A stretch of DNA of 64,000 nucleotides from assembly GCA_030867875.1 (NCBI GenBank), contig JAOWCC010001634.1:36847867-36911866 (forward strand), in the 5' to 3' direction. A program made the translations under genes and the position numbers. The notes beneath the pieces were generated by a model. The model had not been told where the DNA came from. It did no database searches and was given only the letters and a program-made list of their open reading frames with translations. Each line of letters opens with the position of its first letter. Position 1 is the stretch's first letter. Below, one piece after another: positions 13,601 through 23,881 of this stretch. The stretch is from Actinernus sp. WN-2022. Taxonomy: Eukaryota; Cnidaria; Anthozoa; Actiniaria; Actinernidae.

Positions 13601-16600
13601 GGGTGGTCTACTTTAGTTTGGGTTTACTCGAAAACCTTGATTCATGACATATAATGTAAACCCGCCCTTCAATCATTTTTGTACAGATGGTTGCCATGGC
13701 GATTGAAGCTGTGACCTTTGAACTCATTTTTAGAAAAGTACAATTCAAAGCTTCGGGAGGAATGTAAAGCGCACACAATTCCGAAGTAAAGGCGATGGAA
13801 CTAATGCAGCTTACCATGTAATTATGCGTCCAATTAGGAATTGTTAATTCAGTACAAACTTGAGGGGTATCATATTTCATACTAGCATTAATTAGCCTTC
13901 CCTTAAAATTACGAACATTCCTAATTGGAGCAATAAAGTGTGCACTAAACTTGATTCACTTGCATAAAAATATTCACTAAATTATAAACTTTTACGGTAT
14001 GCCAGAAGGATTTTCTAAAATTTACTTTAATTAAAGGTCATAGGTCACATTCCATGTTTCCATGGAAAATGTGATGAAAATGAGTTAAGGTTGTGACTTT
14101 ATCGAATCTGCCAAAGTGTCAAGAATATATCTTACAATCACGAAGAGATAGACCACACCTCTTTATTTGCGGCGGCCATACTGAGACCCATGCCTTAACA
14201 CCCCTGAGTGATGTGTTTATTTCTGGTTTGAGGCAGTTCTTGGATTTTTTCCCTCCCCTATATAAATATCGAGAAGGCAGGGAACACGAGAGGCCATTAG
14301 TCCATGTGGCGAGGCTTTGAGGCATCGTAATCCTTCGAAAATCCAAACTTTCAGCATTTACTCCAGGAACCCTCTAGCACTCATTTAATCGACCCATCGC
14401 TTATTTCAGCGCTTTGTAAGTTGTCTAATTCGACGGTTTCTGCAGCCAACCTAGCATGTACCGACCAGGGTTCAATCAGCTTAGCCTTAGTAGAACGGCT
14501 TTTCTTCGGGAGCAGTGACGAACGAGTGCCGAAGGAATCCGACGCCTCCTCGGCGTATTTTTTCGAGGAGATTCGTAGAACGAAGTCATTGTACTAAATC
14601 GACCAATCACTGAACGGTGGAATCAATCTCCTCGAAAAAACACTGTGTCGGATTGCTTCGGCACTCGTTCGTCACTGCTCCCGAAGAAAAGCCGTTCAAC
14701 TAAGGCTAAGATGATGGAACTCTGGCTCAGTACATGCTAGATTAGCTGCAGAAACCGTCGAATTGGACTAATTACAAAGCGAGGAAATAAGCGATGGATC
14801 GATTAAATGAGTGCTAGAGGAACTTGAGAAAGGGTTCCTGGAAGTAAACTGCTGAAAGTTTGGATTTTCGAAGAATTATCAGGCTTCGAAGACTCGCCAC
14901 ATGGACTAATGGCGTCTCGTGTTCCCTGCCTTCTCAATACATATTTATATAGGGGAGGGGGAAATCCTAGAAGTGTCTCAAACCAGAAATAAATTAATCA
15001 GTTATGAAGAGGAACAACTTCACAACACACAGTTAAGATTTCATGACTTTATTGACCATTTTAGCCCAGTTTTAGATTTTATCTAAAAATTCCCATACAT
15101 TCCTTGTTAAAATCATTAGCTTGGGCTGCCTGTGGTTCGATATACACGGCGAGCGCCAACATCATTTGGCAATTTCTTTGTTGCCTTTTGTAAGCGACAG
15201 AGAGAATAGGAGGTTCAAACGAATCTCCCGAACCCCCTCCGTATCCGCCCCAGGCCTTATCGTCTTGATTTTCAGTCCAACGTAAACTCAAATCGAGTTG
15301 CTCTAAATTTTTCTCCAAAGCAGTAATATTCTTGTTCATGAATCAGTCTTTGTCATCTCTTATCAAAATGTCCAGTCTCAGATGTTCCTCAGTACTGCTC
15401 CTGGAAAATTATACTCTACTAATCTGAGCAGTACATTCTGTCTTAAATATATAGAAAATATATCCAGTTGAAGTTAACATATAAACCTGAGATGCAGACT
15501 TAAAGTGTCATTTGGCCGACTGATTTTGAGGATCGTACAAACAGGAAAATACAGCCTAGCAATTATTCTGTTAAACTTTCAGCAATTGATGAGAAACTTC
15601 CAAGAAATGTCAGAGTCAATAAGGATGCGCTGATAGACAGAATCAACAAAGCAGTAACACACAAAGGAAGGGAATTCGCGCGGCGCATGCTGGGATTCCT
15701 ACTTCAGAAACAAGAAGATTGCCATGGAACAGGGGACAAAATCATTAAGGACATCAAAGATAATCTTGGCACAGACAAGTTTAAGGTATTTCTTTATTCA
15801 TTTATTGATATACCTATCTATATTCTATATATCTGTCTTTCTTGTCAGTCTATCCGTGTAATAAGTGTTTGGAATTCAATTATAGTGACGTCAATCGCGG
15901 AAAAGCAACAAATCGCGAATGTTGAACTCATGATTTCTTGAATAAAAGATGGCAATATAATTCAGACTTTGCAAGATACGACAGAGGCGATGGTAACTAC
16001 ATTTTAAAACATACATGCCAGTCCTGATACACGAGAAGTACGCGGATGACGTCATTAATGACAGTCAGACTTATTAAAATGGTGTATACCTATCTATTTA
16101 ATACACATTTTTGTATATCTATCAATTAGGAAAAATAATAAGCAAAGCGACAATAAAAGGCTTTTAGAGGTAATTATCGCAACCCCTTCGTCAGTCCAGA
16201 TCGCGAAATTCGATCTGGGAAGTCTACCAAGCTCTTCCTACGCTGACATCGTACTTATTTCTGTTTAACAGGACTTTCTTGCAGTCGATGGAGATGTTTC
16301 TCTTATCTTCGCGATCGATACAACAGGGAGCATGAGCCAAGAGATAGTCGCGGCTAAGCAAATTGTGAACGCCATCGCTGCTTATACAAGAAAAGGAAAA
16401 GTCGATTATATCCTGTCACCATTCAATGACCCAGGTAAGGTTAAACCTATTCACTTAAAACGACTGAAATAGTATTAATGAAAGGAGTGTTGAGTAACAT
16501 GCATTTCTCGCCCATTGGCCAGTTGAGAAGTGAAATTCACATAGTGCAAGTTATGACGTCTCGGAGCTGTATTTGCTTTGTTATTTTAAAAGAGCTTGTA

Positions 16601-19600
16601 AATATGCTAATTCTCCTTTGATATACTTACCTTTGGTCGTTTCGTTCACGTCGATCGTTATCTCTCGGTGTGTTTAATGTGTTTGTTGTTGTTGATTTTC
16701 GTTACTTGGGTAGAACGAGTAACAGCGATAGCAAACAAGTCGACTGAAGTATTAATGAACTTTCCAGCTAAGTTCCTGTCGTGTCGCGTTGTCGAAAATG
16801 TTCTTTCGAGTTTTTTTAATTGTTTCTATAAAAGATAATTCACTCTTGCATTTTCATTCCTCGTGTAGGTCATGGTCCAGTTGAAAAGTTTTCTTCTTCC
16901 CAGCTAAGCCAATTTTCGTCACGTATTCAATCGCTCAGAGCTAGAGGAGGAGGAGACTGCCCTGAACGTGCCTATCATGGAATCATCGACGCCGTAAAGA
17001 AAGGAAAGCCCGAGGTTGGTTCTCCAATGTATGTTTTTACCGATGCCCCACCCAAGGCCGTTGGAGACTACAACGTAGACACGTCAGTTGGGGTAGCGTT
17101 GGACTATATGATACCCGTCAACTTCTTCTTCAGCACTCGTGGGTGTGGATCACCAGGAACTAATAGATACTACAAGACCATCATTGAGGACACCGGCGGA
17201 ATCGGGCTGTTCTTTAGTGATGCCGCTGATATCGGTAAAACGGCTAAGCTGGTCACGGCTGATCTTGATGGATCGACTATCGTAGCATCTGGAGGTAGCG
17301 GAGGAGCAAGAGGACGAAGAGAACTTCTGGAGTTGGCGAGGCGTGCATCTACTTCCATAGAGTTCCCTGTAGACGATAGCATTGAGAAGATGACCGTGTA
17401 CATCACTGCTAATGGAAACTACCGTGGCGTCATCCTCAAGGATCCGAGTAACAACAACATCAATCCGACCTTGCGAATGAACAGTGGAAGTCTTTGGTTT
17501 GTTGAAAGACCAAGAACAGGAAGGTGGCGTATTGTTGCACCCTCAAATGCGTACAACCTCGTCTACCAGGTAACAGGCCCATATAATTGTCTGTGGTTTG
17601 AGTCCAGTTAAGGCCCAGTACGGACCTTGATGCTTTGCGCGCCGCGTACCTCAAATCCGCCATTTGTCGCGTTTGAAAATTCAAAGTTTTACGAGACAAC
17701 AGAAGCCTCGATTTGAAGCGAAACAAAACAAAACTGATGCGCGCAAAGTGTTATCAATAAAATGTTGTTTGATGTGGTTTGTTCCTGTCTATGATTTCCA
17801 GACAATACTTTGGTAAACACTGGTTATGATTGAACTCGTTCTATGCGGGAATCAAAATCGCTTAGGCCTACGGCAAACGACTTAAAAGTCGTGCCGATCC
17901 TATTAAAATGTAGATTATGTAGAAGATCGACTTAGGGCCAACATGGCAGCAAACATCGAACCTATGTCGATCTTAATTCACTCGCGCCTAATTACATGAC
18001 GGTAACTGAAACGTGTCCTGGCGCATTTCACTCTTTTCGCCCGCGGCTAGTGATATGGCGAAACACAGCGTTCGGTCGAATCTAAGAAGGGCCTTTCTGT
18101 GGAAAATGATTGTCCAAAACAGAAACAGAATAATAGCGTTTTACACCGCACTCAGTGCCGTGTATAAGAGATGAAGGTTGTTACTGCAGGTGGCGTAATT
18201 AGCCGTGCTTCTAGCGGTTTCCATGAAACCTCTATTAATAGTCGATCATGCTGTTGGTACAATAGTCGCCTGTACTCTGTTCTTCAGTCACTTGTAGACC
18301 CGTGCCTTTATTGCGATCTCTATCGCGACATTAGCAATAGTCAACGCTTCTGCCGGCAGTCCAGCCAGGCGCGTCTTCATTACTTTCGAATACTGAGTAT
18401 TTATGAGAAATGGACATTTCGCGTTTAAGGCATATGTATTTTATGACATTAAAGCACGAACTACCCATTTCCGGCTGAGCGTCATGTGGCAATGACGTCA
18501 TGCCGCCATTTCGCCTTCGAAAACGCCTTTGTATAGCGCATGCTCGCCAGGGGGAATTAGTGTTTGGAAGATGGGGGGACGTTATTTTTACTGTTTTGGC
18601 ACAATCCGTACGATTTGCATGTTTCATTTATTATTTTACATAATTTATGAATTTAGTTCGGCGCGTGTTAAGAACGCCGTTTGCCGTAATTCCCGACTTG
18701 GCTAGTCGTACCTAATGCCGGACTCGTACCTATTGAATAGGGTCGAACTCAATTGTGGCAAACGTCGTACTATCCATGAGCCTATTTCAAAATTAATAGG
18801 TTCGACTGAATTATGTTCATCGCTAGTTCGACGTTTGCCGTAGGTATAACCATTACTTATATTTCTGTTGTAAAGCGAGGAACAAATGTCATGTTATATT
18901 CTCTGGTGATTGCATGTCTTTTTTTCCTATATTAGCGCAAGATTTATATGTGAGCTATTTATAATGTTCCTCAGGTCAAGGCAAGTTCCATCGCCAACTT
19001 CATGTTTGACGTTGAGTTCACCAAAACAGTTGGTCCTGCCAAGTTCCAAGTCACGATCAAACATCCTTTGAAAGGTATAATGATATATCAATATCCTTTT
19101 TTCAAACTATGGAAACACGCGTGAATTTTATCGATCATTTTCGCGAGGAACAATTTCAAACTCGCGAATCAAGTTGTACTTAATATTTTCATATCTTTCT
19201 TATCTACAATTTTAGGGGAGAAAGCACATGCCAAGATTCTTATTCCTCAGACCTCCCGCATCAATACTAGGTCACTCCGACTTTATCTGATCAACTCGAT
19301 GGGCGCTAAAATCTCCGAGCTTAGTATGACCAACATGGTCACATCATTTGATCCTCCCTCAGCCTCGTTCAAATTCCTTGTTGTTGGCCAATCACACGAA
19401 GGGAACGCCTTCCAAAGAGTGTCACGTGCGGCATTCACGGCTGGTAGCGCGGTCTTCCGGTCCCAAATCAAAAACGATTTGTTAACCATCAAGATAGGGG
19501 CAGAAAGTTCTCATCGCTTTGCCTTGCACAACAACGGTAACACTGAAGTCTTCCAAATCACTGGATTACTCTCAAATAGCCAGGTTCGTCTACGCCTGTC

Positions 19601-19763
19601 AGGAGATCTCACAGTTGCCCATAATGGCTACAAGTACGGCTCTGCGTATTTGACGGCTTCAGCGGCTTTGCCACAAGGTTCACCGGTGACTCTGTACCTC
19701 ACCGCCAGGGGAAAGTCATCAGGTGTCAAGACAAAGATGGTGGTTCATCTCATAGTCTACTGA
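1494..19763 (+). CDS. Multi-exon TSP1 x8 - VWA secreted/matrix protein, hemicentin-like (5' end outside window)
   Basis: Fourteen exons with AG/GT borders keep one reading frame from 1494 to a stop at 19,763. The order is eight TSP1 repeats (one per phase 1-1 exon), a helical linker (exons 9-10), a VWA domain (exons 11-12) and a beta-rich tail (exons 12-14). The VWA region shows the MIDAS stretch DTTGSM, the signature GGGDCPERA and the stretch YVFTDAPP, as in hemicentin and VWA7-type proteins. Hemicentins carry VWA at the N terminus and TSP1 later; here the order is reversed. TSP1 and VWA domains are extracellular adhesion modules, so a matrix or cell-surface role is inferred. No signal peptide is visible, so upstream exons must exist. 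A matching poly(A) signal follows at 20,001. Confidence 0.85.
1931..2200 (+). repeat. tRNA-derived SINE
   Basis: The 5' part is tRNA-like, with an A box (tggcgcagtgg, 1942-1952) and a B box (ggttcgaatcc, 1985-1995), the internal promoter of RNA polymerase III. It is followed by about 200 bp of non-tRNA body rich in 'ctccgg' and 'cctccctccgc' words, and by a purine-rich tract (2207-2240). The tRNA part lacks a clean acceptor stem, and the attached body marks it as a SINE rather than a tRNA gene. It lies in the intron between exons 1 and 2. Confidence 0.8.
2455..2522. repeat. Polypyrimidine low-complexity tract
   Basis: A run of C and CT repeats lies in intron 1, after about 200 bp of unannotated intron sequence. 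No gene is supported between the SINE and exon 2. Confidence 0.7.
2841..3005 (+). CDS. TSP1 exon 2
   Basis: The acceptor is tttacag|gaggttgg and the donor is cccag|gtaaca. The exon encodes one complete TSP1 repeat beginning [19 protein letters not shown] and ending GTQTCP, phase 1-1. WSEYSAW provides tryptophans of the C-mannosylation type, and CSKSCGGG fits the C-x-x-S/T-C-x-x-G O-fucosylation pattern. About 2.3 kb of repeat-rich intron follows. Confidence 0.85.
3749..3898. repeat. Palindromic foldback element (copy in unit 1)
   Basis: 'gtactcgtattgatcatag' near 3761 is answered by 'ctatgatcaatacgagtac' near 3868. The loop contains 'gccgtgctcgctgcgctcgt'. The equivalent palindrome sits at about 6537-6690 in unit 2, so it was present before the duplication. 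Confidence 0.75.
5313..5483 (+). CDS. TSP1 exon 3
   Basis: The acceptor is gtcctag|tgaatgg and the donor is ctcag|gtaaca, phase 1-1. It reads [21 protein letters not shown] and ends CGTQPCSG. It is nearly identical to exon 5, 2,785 bp downstream, and closely similar to exon 7. The residue before the second cysteine is Arg, so the O-fucose consensus seen in exon 2 is absent. Confidence 0.85.
5639..5809 (+). CDS. TSP1 exon 4
   Basis: The acceptor is aaaacag|tgaatgg and the donor is ctcag|gtaaca, phase 1-1. It reads [20 protein letters not shown]. It is separated from exon 3 by a short 155-bp intron, and it is the duplicate partner of exon 6. Confidence 0.85.
8098..8268 (+). CDS. TSP1 exon 5 (copy of exon 3)
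   Basis: It has the same borders and phase as exon 3 and encodes [19 protein letters not shown]. One visible change near the end gives CGTEPC instead of CGTQPC. The frame and splice signals are intact, so the duplicate can still be used. Confidence 0.85.
8424..8594 (+). CDS. TSP1 exon 6 (copy of exon 4)
   Basis: It has the same borders and phase as exon 4 and encodes [19 protein letters not shown]. Frame, cysteines and splice sites are kept. A MITE lies 50 bp downstream in the following intron. Confidence 0.85.
8645..8798. mobile_element. 154-bp MITE with near-perfect inverted repeats, TTA target site
   Basis: The ends are 'tagaggttttgcaccaccac' and its reverse complement, and the inverted arms run about 50 bp with 'gttggtggccagaacaat'. 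TTA flanks both sides (8642-8644 and 8799-8801). The matching place in duplication unit 1 (about 5853) lacks the element. A 3-bp TTA target duplication fits the PIF/Harbinger superfamily; that class assignment is inference. Confidence 0.75.
9757..9905. repeat. Palindromic foldback element
   Basis: 'ggttagataatgaacactcg' on the left is answered by 'cgtgccattatctaaccc' on the right, with inner arms 'gaaaaccactcgtgctagcg' and 'cgcgctcgtggttttc'. It is about 150 bp, has no ORF, and is a MITE-like insertion. Confidence 0.65.
10301..10522. repeat. Foldback element with 36-bp arms
   Basis: 'gaggccggtaggtcctctgg' at the left is answered by 'agaagacctaccggcctcg' at the right. The arms continue through 'aatgttgaagttgaaa' and 'tttcaacatt'. 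It has no coding capacity and lies just upstream of exon 7. Confidence 0.65.
10608..10778 (+). CDS. TSP1 exon 7
   Basis: The acceptor is atcctag|tgaatgg and the donor is cccag|gtaaca, phase 1-1. It reads [19 protein letters not shown] and ends CGTQPCPG. It is an older relative of exons 3 and 5 and, like them, is followed within about 115 bp by a partner exon. Confidence 0.85.
10892..11065 (+). CDS. TSP1 exon 8 (last TSP1 repeat)
   Basis: The acceptor is aaaacag|tgaatgg and the donor is ccaa|gtaggt, phase 1-1. It reads [19 protein letters not shown] and ends [16 protein letters not shown] restores the O-fucose pattern that exons 3-7 lack. It joins in frame to the linker exon at 12,696. Confidence 0.8.
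11066..12695. other. Intron 8 with a foldback element
   Basis: No exon is supported. An inverted repeat spans about 11,865-12,245: 'aatatcgattctatatcaa' near 11,868 pairs with 'gatgtagaatcgatatt' near 12,219, and 'tatagaggtttata' near 11,920 pairs with 'tataaacctct' near 12,150. The small ORFs here look like chance reading of repeat sequence. Confidence 0.55.
12696..12803 (+). CDS. Exon 9, linker upstream of VWA
   Basis: The acceptor is ttcaag|agcc and the donor is aagg|gtaagc, phase 1-1. The reading is [15 protein letters not shown], continuing to DAAIQVVK. It is predicted helical, and I do not recognise a named domain. It is included because it joins the last TSP1 repeat to exon 10 in frame with good splice signals. 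Confidence 0.65.
12804..15582. other. Intron 9 containing a large foldback element
   Basis: No coding exon is supported. It begins with about 490 bp of ordinary intron and a small hairpin (about 13,295-13,367, taccctggg/cccagggta). A large interrupted palindrome fills 13,390-15,160. Minus-strand ORFs within it (13,608-13,880 and 15,079-15,339) have no recognised domain. Confidence 0.55.
13390..15160. mobile_element. Large interrupted palindrome (foldback transposon)
   Basis: The inner arms run about 14,217-14,600 and 14,610-14,995; 'gtttatttctggtttgagg' near 14,215 mirrors 'ctcaaaccagaaataaatt' near 14,978. The outer arms run about 13,440-13,545 and 15,005-15,130; 'acaaggaatgtatgggag' mirrors 'cccatacattccttgt'. 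The left arm is split by about 660 bp (13,540-14,205) that has no partner on the right, so another insertion occurred after the palindrome formed. I see no transposase. Confidence 0.7.
15583..15785 (+). CDS. Exon 10, helical linker
   Basis: The acceptor is ctttcag|caattg and the donor is taag|gtattt. It enters in phase 1 and leaves in phase 0. It encodes 67 residues starting [20 protein letters not shown] and including a CHGTGDK segment. It is charged and helical, without a domain I can name. It precedes the VWA domain directly. Confidence 0.7.
16272..16434 (+). CDS. Exon 11, start of VWA domain with MIDAS
   Basis: The acceptor is aacag|gacttt (phase 0) and the donor is ccag|gtaagg (phase 1). 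It encodes [20 protein letters not shown], the first beta strand and metal-ion-dependent adhesion site of a VWA domain. Thr stands at the usual first Ser of DxSxS. Short introns flank it (about 490 and 430 bp, no features seen). Confidence 0.85.
16869..17569 (+). CDS. Exon 12, rest of VWA domain and start of C-terminal region
   Basis: The acceptor is gtgtag|gtcatgg and the donor is ccag|gtaaca. It is the largest exon, with 233 codons. It has [11 protein letters not shown], the typical hemicentin/VWA7 motif, then YVFTDAPP with the MIDAS Asp. Beta-rich sequence follows, containing [16 protein letters not shown], which resembles the post-VWA domain of hemicentins. It enters in phase 1 and leaves in phase 0. 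Confidence 0.87.
17570..18974. other. Intron 12 with a putative TIR element
   Basis: 'cctacggcaaacg' (about 17,866) is answered by 'cgtttgccgtagg' (about 18,831-18,844), a pair of terminal inverted repeats about 980 bp apart. Subterminal words 'ggtcgaactc' and 'gttcgac' recur inside. No transposase ORF is apparent, so it is probably a non-autonomous DNA transposon. No exon is supported. Confidence 0.55.
18975..19074 (+). CDS. Exon 13, C-terminal region
   Basis: The acceptor is cctcag|gtcaag and the donor is aaag|gtataa. It enters in phase 0, leaves in phase 1, and has 33 codons. It reads [17 protein letters not shown] and ends KHPLK, continuing the beta-rich post-VWA region. Confidence 0.8.
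19216..19763 (+). CDS. Exon 14, C terminus and stop
   Basis: The acceptor is ttttag|gggag and the exon runs to TGA at 19,761-19,763. It encodes 181 residues of alternating beta-strand pattern, ending [12 protein letters not shown]. No membrane segment or GPI-like tail is seen, so the product is probably secreted. Confidence 0.83.
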
Positions 19764-20000
19764 AGAACCAAACATCAATCGTAATAAGACGAGGAATCGA
19801 ATTCAGGTCAAAATCATTGGCTCGGATTCTGGGATCGGAATTGACAGTGGATTGAAATTAAAATGAGATGTTTAAATATTGTAGTAATTGTACTAAGTGA
19901 GCAATTGAAGAGTTAATCAGCCAAGCGATCTGCTGTAATTAACAAGGAGGAGCCATACTTTGATCAATGTAAATGGCTTCTTCGGATAACAATAACGTTC

Positions 20001-20006
20001 AATAAA
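20001..20006 (+). terminator. Poly(A) signal AATAAA of the TSP1/VWA gene
   Basis: AATAAA lies 238 bp after the stop codon, in an AT-rich 3' UTR. It is the first good signal downstream of the stop. Confidence 0.6.
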
Positions 20007-23000
20007 TAAGCAGTAAGAATAGCTGTGGACTTGAGTTCTGCTGATCTTTAGAAAAAGCACAGGCTAACCATAATCATCACGTTTCTTTTTCGCGGATTGA
20101 CTGTAACAAATCTATCTAATATAGTGTTCCCTTATATTCCAGGAGTCATTACTATCGATACTATTAGATGGATAGGTCACAGTGAATACGTAAAAAAAAA
20201 CACGGTGACGATGGTTAAACTTGTGGTCAATATATGCAATTTTTTTTCTTAGTTTCTACTTCTTTCATGTTCCTAATTTTTCATACTCTATCCAAAAGGG
20301 AAATTTTGATGGAACTTTCGCAAGCGTTTTCGGCGCAAAAATTCGCCTATTATAGAGCCTTAAAAAACTGCAGCAGACTTACGGAAAATAGAAAAAATAC
20401 ACACCTTAAATAGGAAGTTCCGGTATGACAGGGCAATGGCCAGGCTACTGACACCTCAGTTGTCGCCAGCCTTTGTGGAGTGAACATATCTGTGATGCTC
20501 CGCTTGGATGCTCCCTACTGATTGATTATCGCGCGAAATTCAAAACAAATACATAATGTTAAACTTTATAGACCCCATCCACACGTCTTTTTGAAAACGC
20601 CACTTTCTTTTATAGATTGGCCTTCCGTCCACACGTAAACGATGAAAACGGTCATCAAGAACGGATCTTTTCGAAGACGCTCTCCAAAGTGGAAATTTTC
20701 GAAAACGCCGTTTTTCTATTCCCGTGTGGACGGCAAAAAGTCCTTAAACGGAACTTTTCGAAAACGCTGACGTCACACCTTCGTTCCCAGGTTACTTTAC
20801 AGAGAGAAATTTCCAACATGGCGGACAACTGAGTCACTGCATTGGCTTCTCTATTAATAGGTTTGATTTCAAGCTTAGTCGCGTGTTTTCAACTTAATAT
20901 TGAGTTATTAAATATTCAGTAGAAGTTCCACTTCATCGTCTGTCCAAATATAGAAATCAGATTACTGCAATCACAAATGAGCAAACAACAGACATGTTTT
21001 AACATTTTTGACATTGCTAAAATCCACTACACACCCGACTGAAATCGCTCCAAAAACAAGGCCGAAGCGGTTCGTGATATTACGAACGATTTTGAAATAT
21101 CACGCGCGGTATTGATGCCAAATATAACTATAAATCATGCTATTACCTATACAAACAGAAAACGTTTTCCGTGTTCACATAGCCTAATGAAAACATGAAT
21201 GAAAGTTTGAGAGAATTCTCAAGTTCTTGTTTACACAAAAACGTGAGATTCTCCCAAACATCAGGCTATGTAACCACGGAAAAGTTTTCTATTTCTGTTA
21301 TAAAATACACGCAAGATCGAATGCAAAGAGTGGTTTTATGTTGCAAACACGGTTAACAGCCAATCAGAGCACGCATACTATCCAGTCTATTTTATAATTT
21401 AAAATCTAAACGAAAATTTTGTGACACCATGTGCAGTCGGGAATAAAGCTGGTTGAAACCTTCAACTTTTGGGTCGAGCCGCAGTGACTAACAGCCTGCC
21501 ATGTTATTGGCTCGAACACCAACAAAACATTAATAGAACGATACAAACACAATAGATTTATTTGTACTGCGGTCCAAACGTGGACCAATAAAATACAAGG
21601 CTTTTAGTAGCTCTGGTCTTACCACGGCAGCATTTTCTCCTCCGAGCTTTCTAATTATGCTCGAAATCGTACATTCATTAGTCTCCTTCGCAGCCGTTGT
21701 CAGGGTTGTCACGCAATGCGGAAGCTTCACTAACGGCTGCTTACACCAGCCAGACATTCCATTCCAAGGCATTGGTCAATCAGGATTCAGTTGTTAGGAA
21801 ACTGGAAGGGTAGATTGTGGTGGCATTTTCGCCTTTTTGTTTCAAATTTAACACGTATAAACACAGTAGTTTCCCATAGTGTTAAACTATAGATTTTGCA
21901 AGAAGTTGGCAAACATAATATTTTGCGGTAGAAGTTTCCATTCCATCGATTTTTATCAAAACTCTTATCGAACGTATTAGGCACCCTCAGTAGCATGAAC
22001 GTTGCCCTCTGATTAGCCAAGAACCAATTCGTGACGTCATTGGTGACATCACGAGGCTAACGTCAGTGACGTCACGAATCGGCTCTCGGCCAATCAGAGG
22101 GCAGCGTTCATGCTAATAAGGGTGCCATAGCAGCGACCATTTGGCGCTTAGATACGGCCCTCAGGAACGCGTGACATTTTTTCTCTCCACCAATCCGAAG
22201 CGAGGATTGGCGGCCTAGATGCGCACCTCAGTGACATCATCGCCCCCTCTTTTCTATGTAATATAATCTGAGTGTAGCCTGAAAAAAAATACATTTTGAC
22301 AATGCCTTTAACCGACAACTCCCTGTCGATGCGTCCAGCTCCAGCTCATTACCACCCAATTATTTTTACCAATACGTCAAGGATAATGGATTGTGAAAGA
22401 TCCTCTGAAAGGTAGTAGAACGTTTTGGCGTAAGATGCTGCGTGAGAAGTACAAGTCTTTAACGGATAGAGAACATTGGAATGTGAAACAAATTATCAAT
22501 CGCATGTAAATTGAGTACACGGTATTGAATACCTACGAGTGGGTCTCTTATGTTTATGTATCAAACCGCGAGGATGAGACACGTGGTCAGTACTAGGGAA
22601 CAATATGGGAATTGTTGGATGAACCCTTGGGGGATTATCGAAATCCTAGATATTGGGATAAAGATTGATCACCGATCCAAAAGAGGTAGGTGAGCATGAA
22701 AGAAGAAAGGCGGCTCAAACGTCAAAAGCGGAAACACGTCATGAACACCAATCCAGCAAACTGTAACGATGACGCACATCCTGTACACGAGTGTTGCGTG
22801 TCAGAAATAGAACTGGTAACCTGTCGTCGCTTAGTTCCGTTCGGTTTTCAAGGAGGAGGAGGCACACGAGGTCCAGCATACTAAAAACGAAAATAATAAA
22901 ACATGTTTTGAAAATCTGTGCTTGTCTAATTTCCGGGGGTGGAGTACCCAGGGAGATTACTTTTAGTACGCCTCTCCCGTAGAAAAAAAAATAAGATTAA

Positions 23001-23640
23001 AAACCGTGGGGCTACAAAACAAAACGTCATTACGTCGAAGCAATGCCTTGTGATCCAGTGCCAAGGTCTTTTAAGGTTACTGGATACCCTCAAAAGCGAT
23101 TTGTGCAAAACTTCTTTTTCTTTTTCGTTTTCGTTGCAAGCGAACAAAATATGGGAACCAATATATCAATGGAAAGGTTTATAACTGAAGAATGCCAGTA
23201 AAAGGTTATTTTAAACCCTGTTTAAACGGAATTATTCTAGATAGAAAACTACAGTCATTTCAACCCGATGTTGAAGACGTTTATAAACGCGAATTACCAG
23301 CGCCGGGTTTTTTACTTACGAAGTAATTACACTTGTGTCAAGTTAAGCTGTCGTTGATCTCCAAAAGAGTGTGTGCGATGTTTGATATATATTTTCTATG
23401 CGAAATTTTGCAGCTTAAAGTCAAGTCATTGATTATTCTTGCCAAGCCATCACGCTTGGACCGATATCTTTAAAACTAAAAACAAATCGGGAAAAAGGAC
23501 ACACGCTTTTGAGATTAGTTATCGTAGAATCACTGGACGAAATTTCAAAAAATTCCGGTAAATTCTTATATGCAATCAATTCACTTGAAGACTGTAGAAA
23601 CGTTGAAAAATTGTAGCCGAAAAGTTCAGCAAACATCACA
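20007..23640. other. Intergenic sequence with MITE-like repeats
   Basis: No gene is supported. Repeats seen: 20,565-20,790, an element with 'catccacacgtctttttg' and 'cccgtgtggacgg' ends; 21,165-21,290, a hairpin (ttcacatagcct/aggctatgtaa); and 21,995-22,125, an inverted repeat (gccctctgattagccaag/cggccaatcagagggc) with 'gacgtca' words in its loop. Bases 22,380-22,880 contain short ORFs without recognisable domains. Confidence 0.5.
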
Positions 23641-23648
23641 CCTACTTA

Positions 23649-23881
23649 GGGGCCGACCATTTGACTTTTGAGGGGGGGGGGGGGGGGGGGTGGGTGTTCT
23701 TGTCTGTGCTCGTTTTTTTTTCTTTAGCAGTGTTGTTGCACGAATTTTTTTTTGCAAAAAAAGCGGAGGCAGAACAAAGCTTTTCCGCTTGCAGGATATT
23801 TTTTGTTCGCCACCGTCGGCTTGCAGGATTTTTTTTTTCAAAACCCCCCCCCCCCCCCCTCAAAAGTCAAATGTCGGCCCC
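23649..23881. mobile_element. 233-bp MITE with G/C homopolymer-bearing TIRs and TTA target duplication
   Basis: The ends are 'ggggccgaccatttgac' and 'gtcaaatgtcggcccc'. Inside them, poly-G (left) and poly-C (right) tracts extend the inverted repeat. TTA flanks both sides (23,646-23,648 and 23,882-23,884), as in PIF/Harbinger-type elements. ORFs translated from this stretch (poly-Gly/poly-Pro) are artefacts. Confidence 0.75.

Noticed and set aside
15079..15339. 86-residue minus-strand ORF as a nested gene
   Set aside because: It lies in an arm of the palindrome, its mirror copy is degenerate, and no domain is recognised.
20617..20837. ORFs on both strands near 20.7 kb
   Set aside because: They overlap a MITE-like element with inverted ends; the open frames reflect its palindromic composition.
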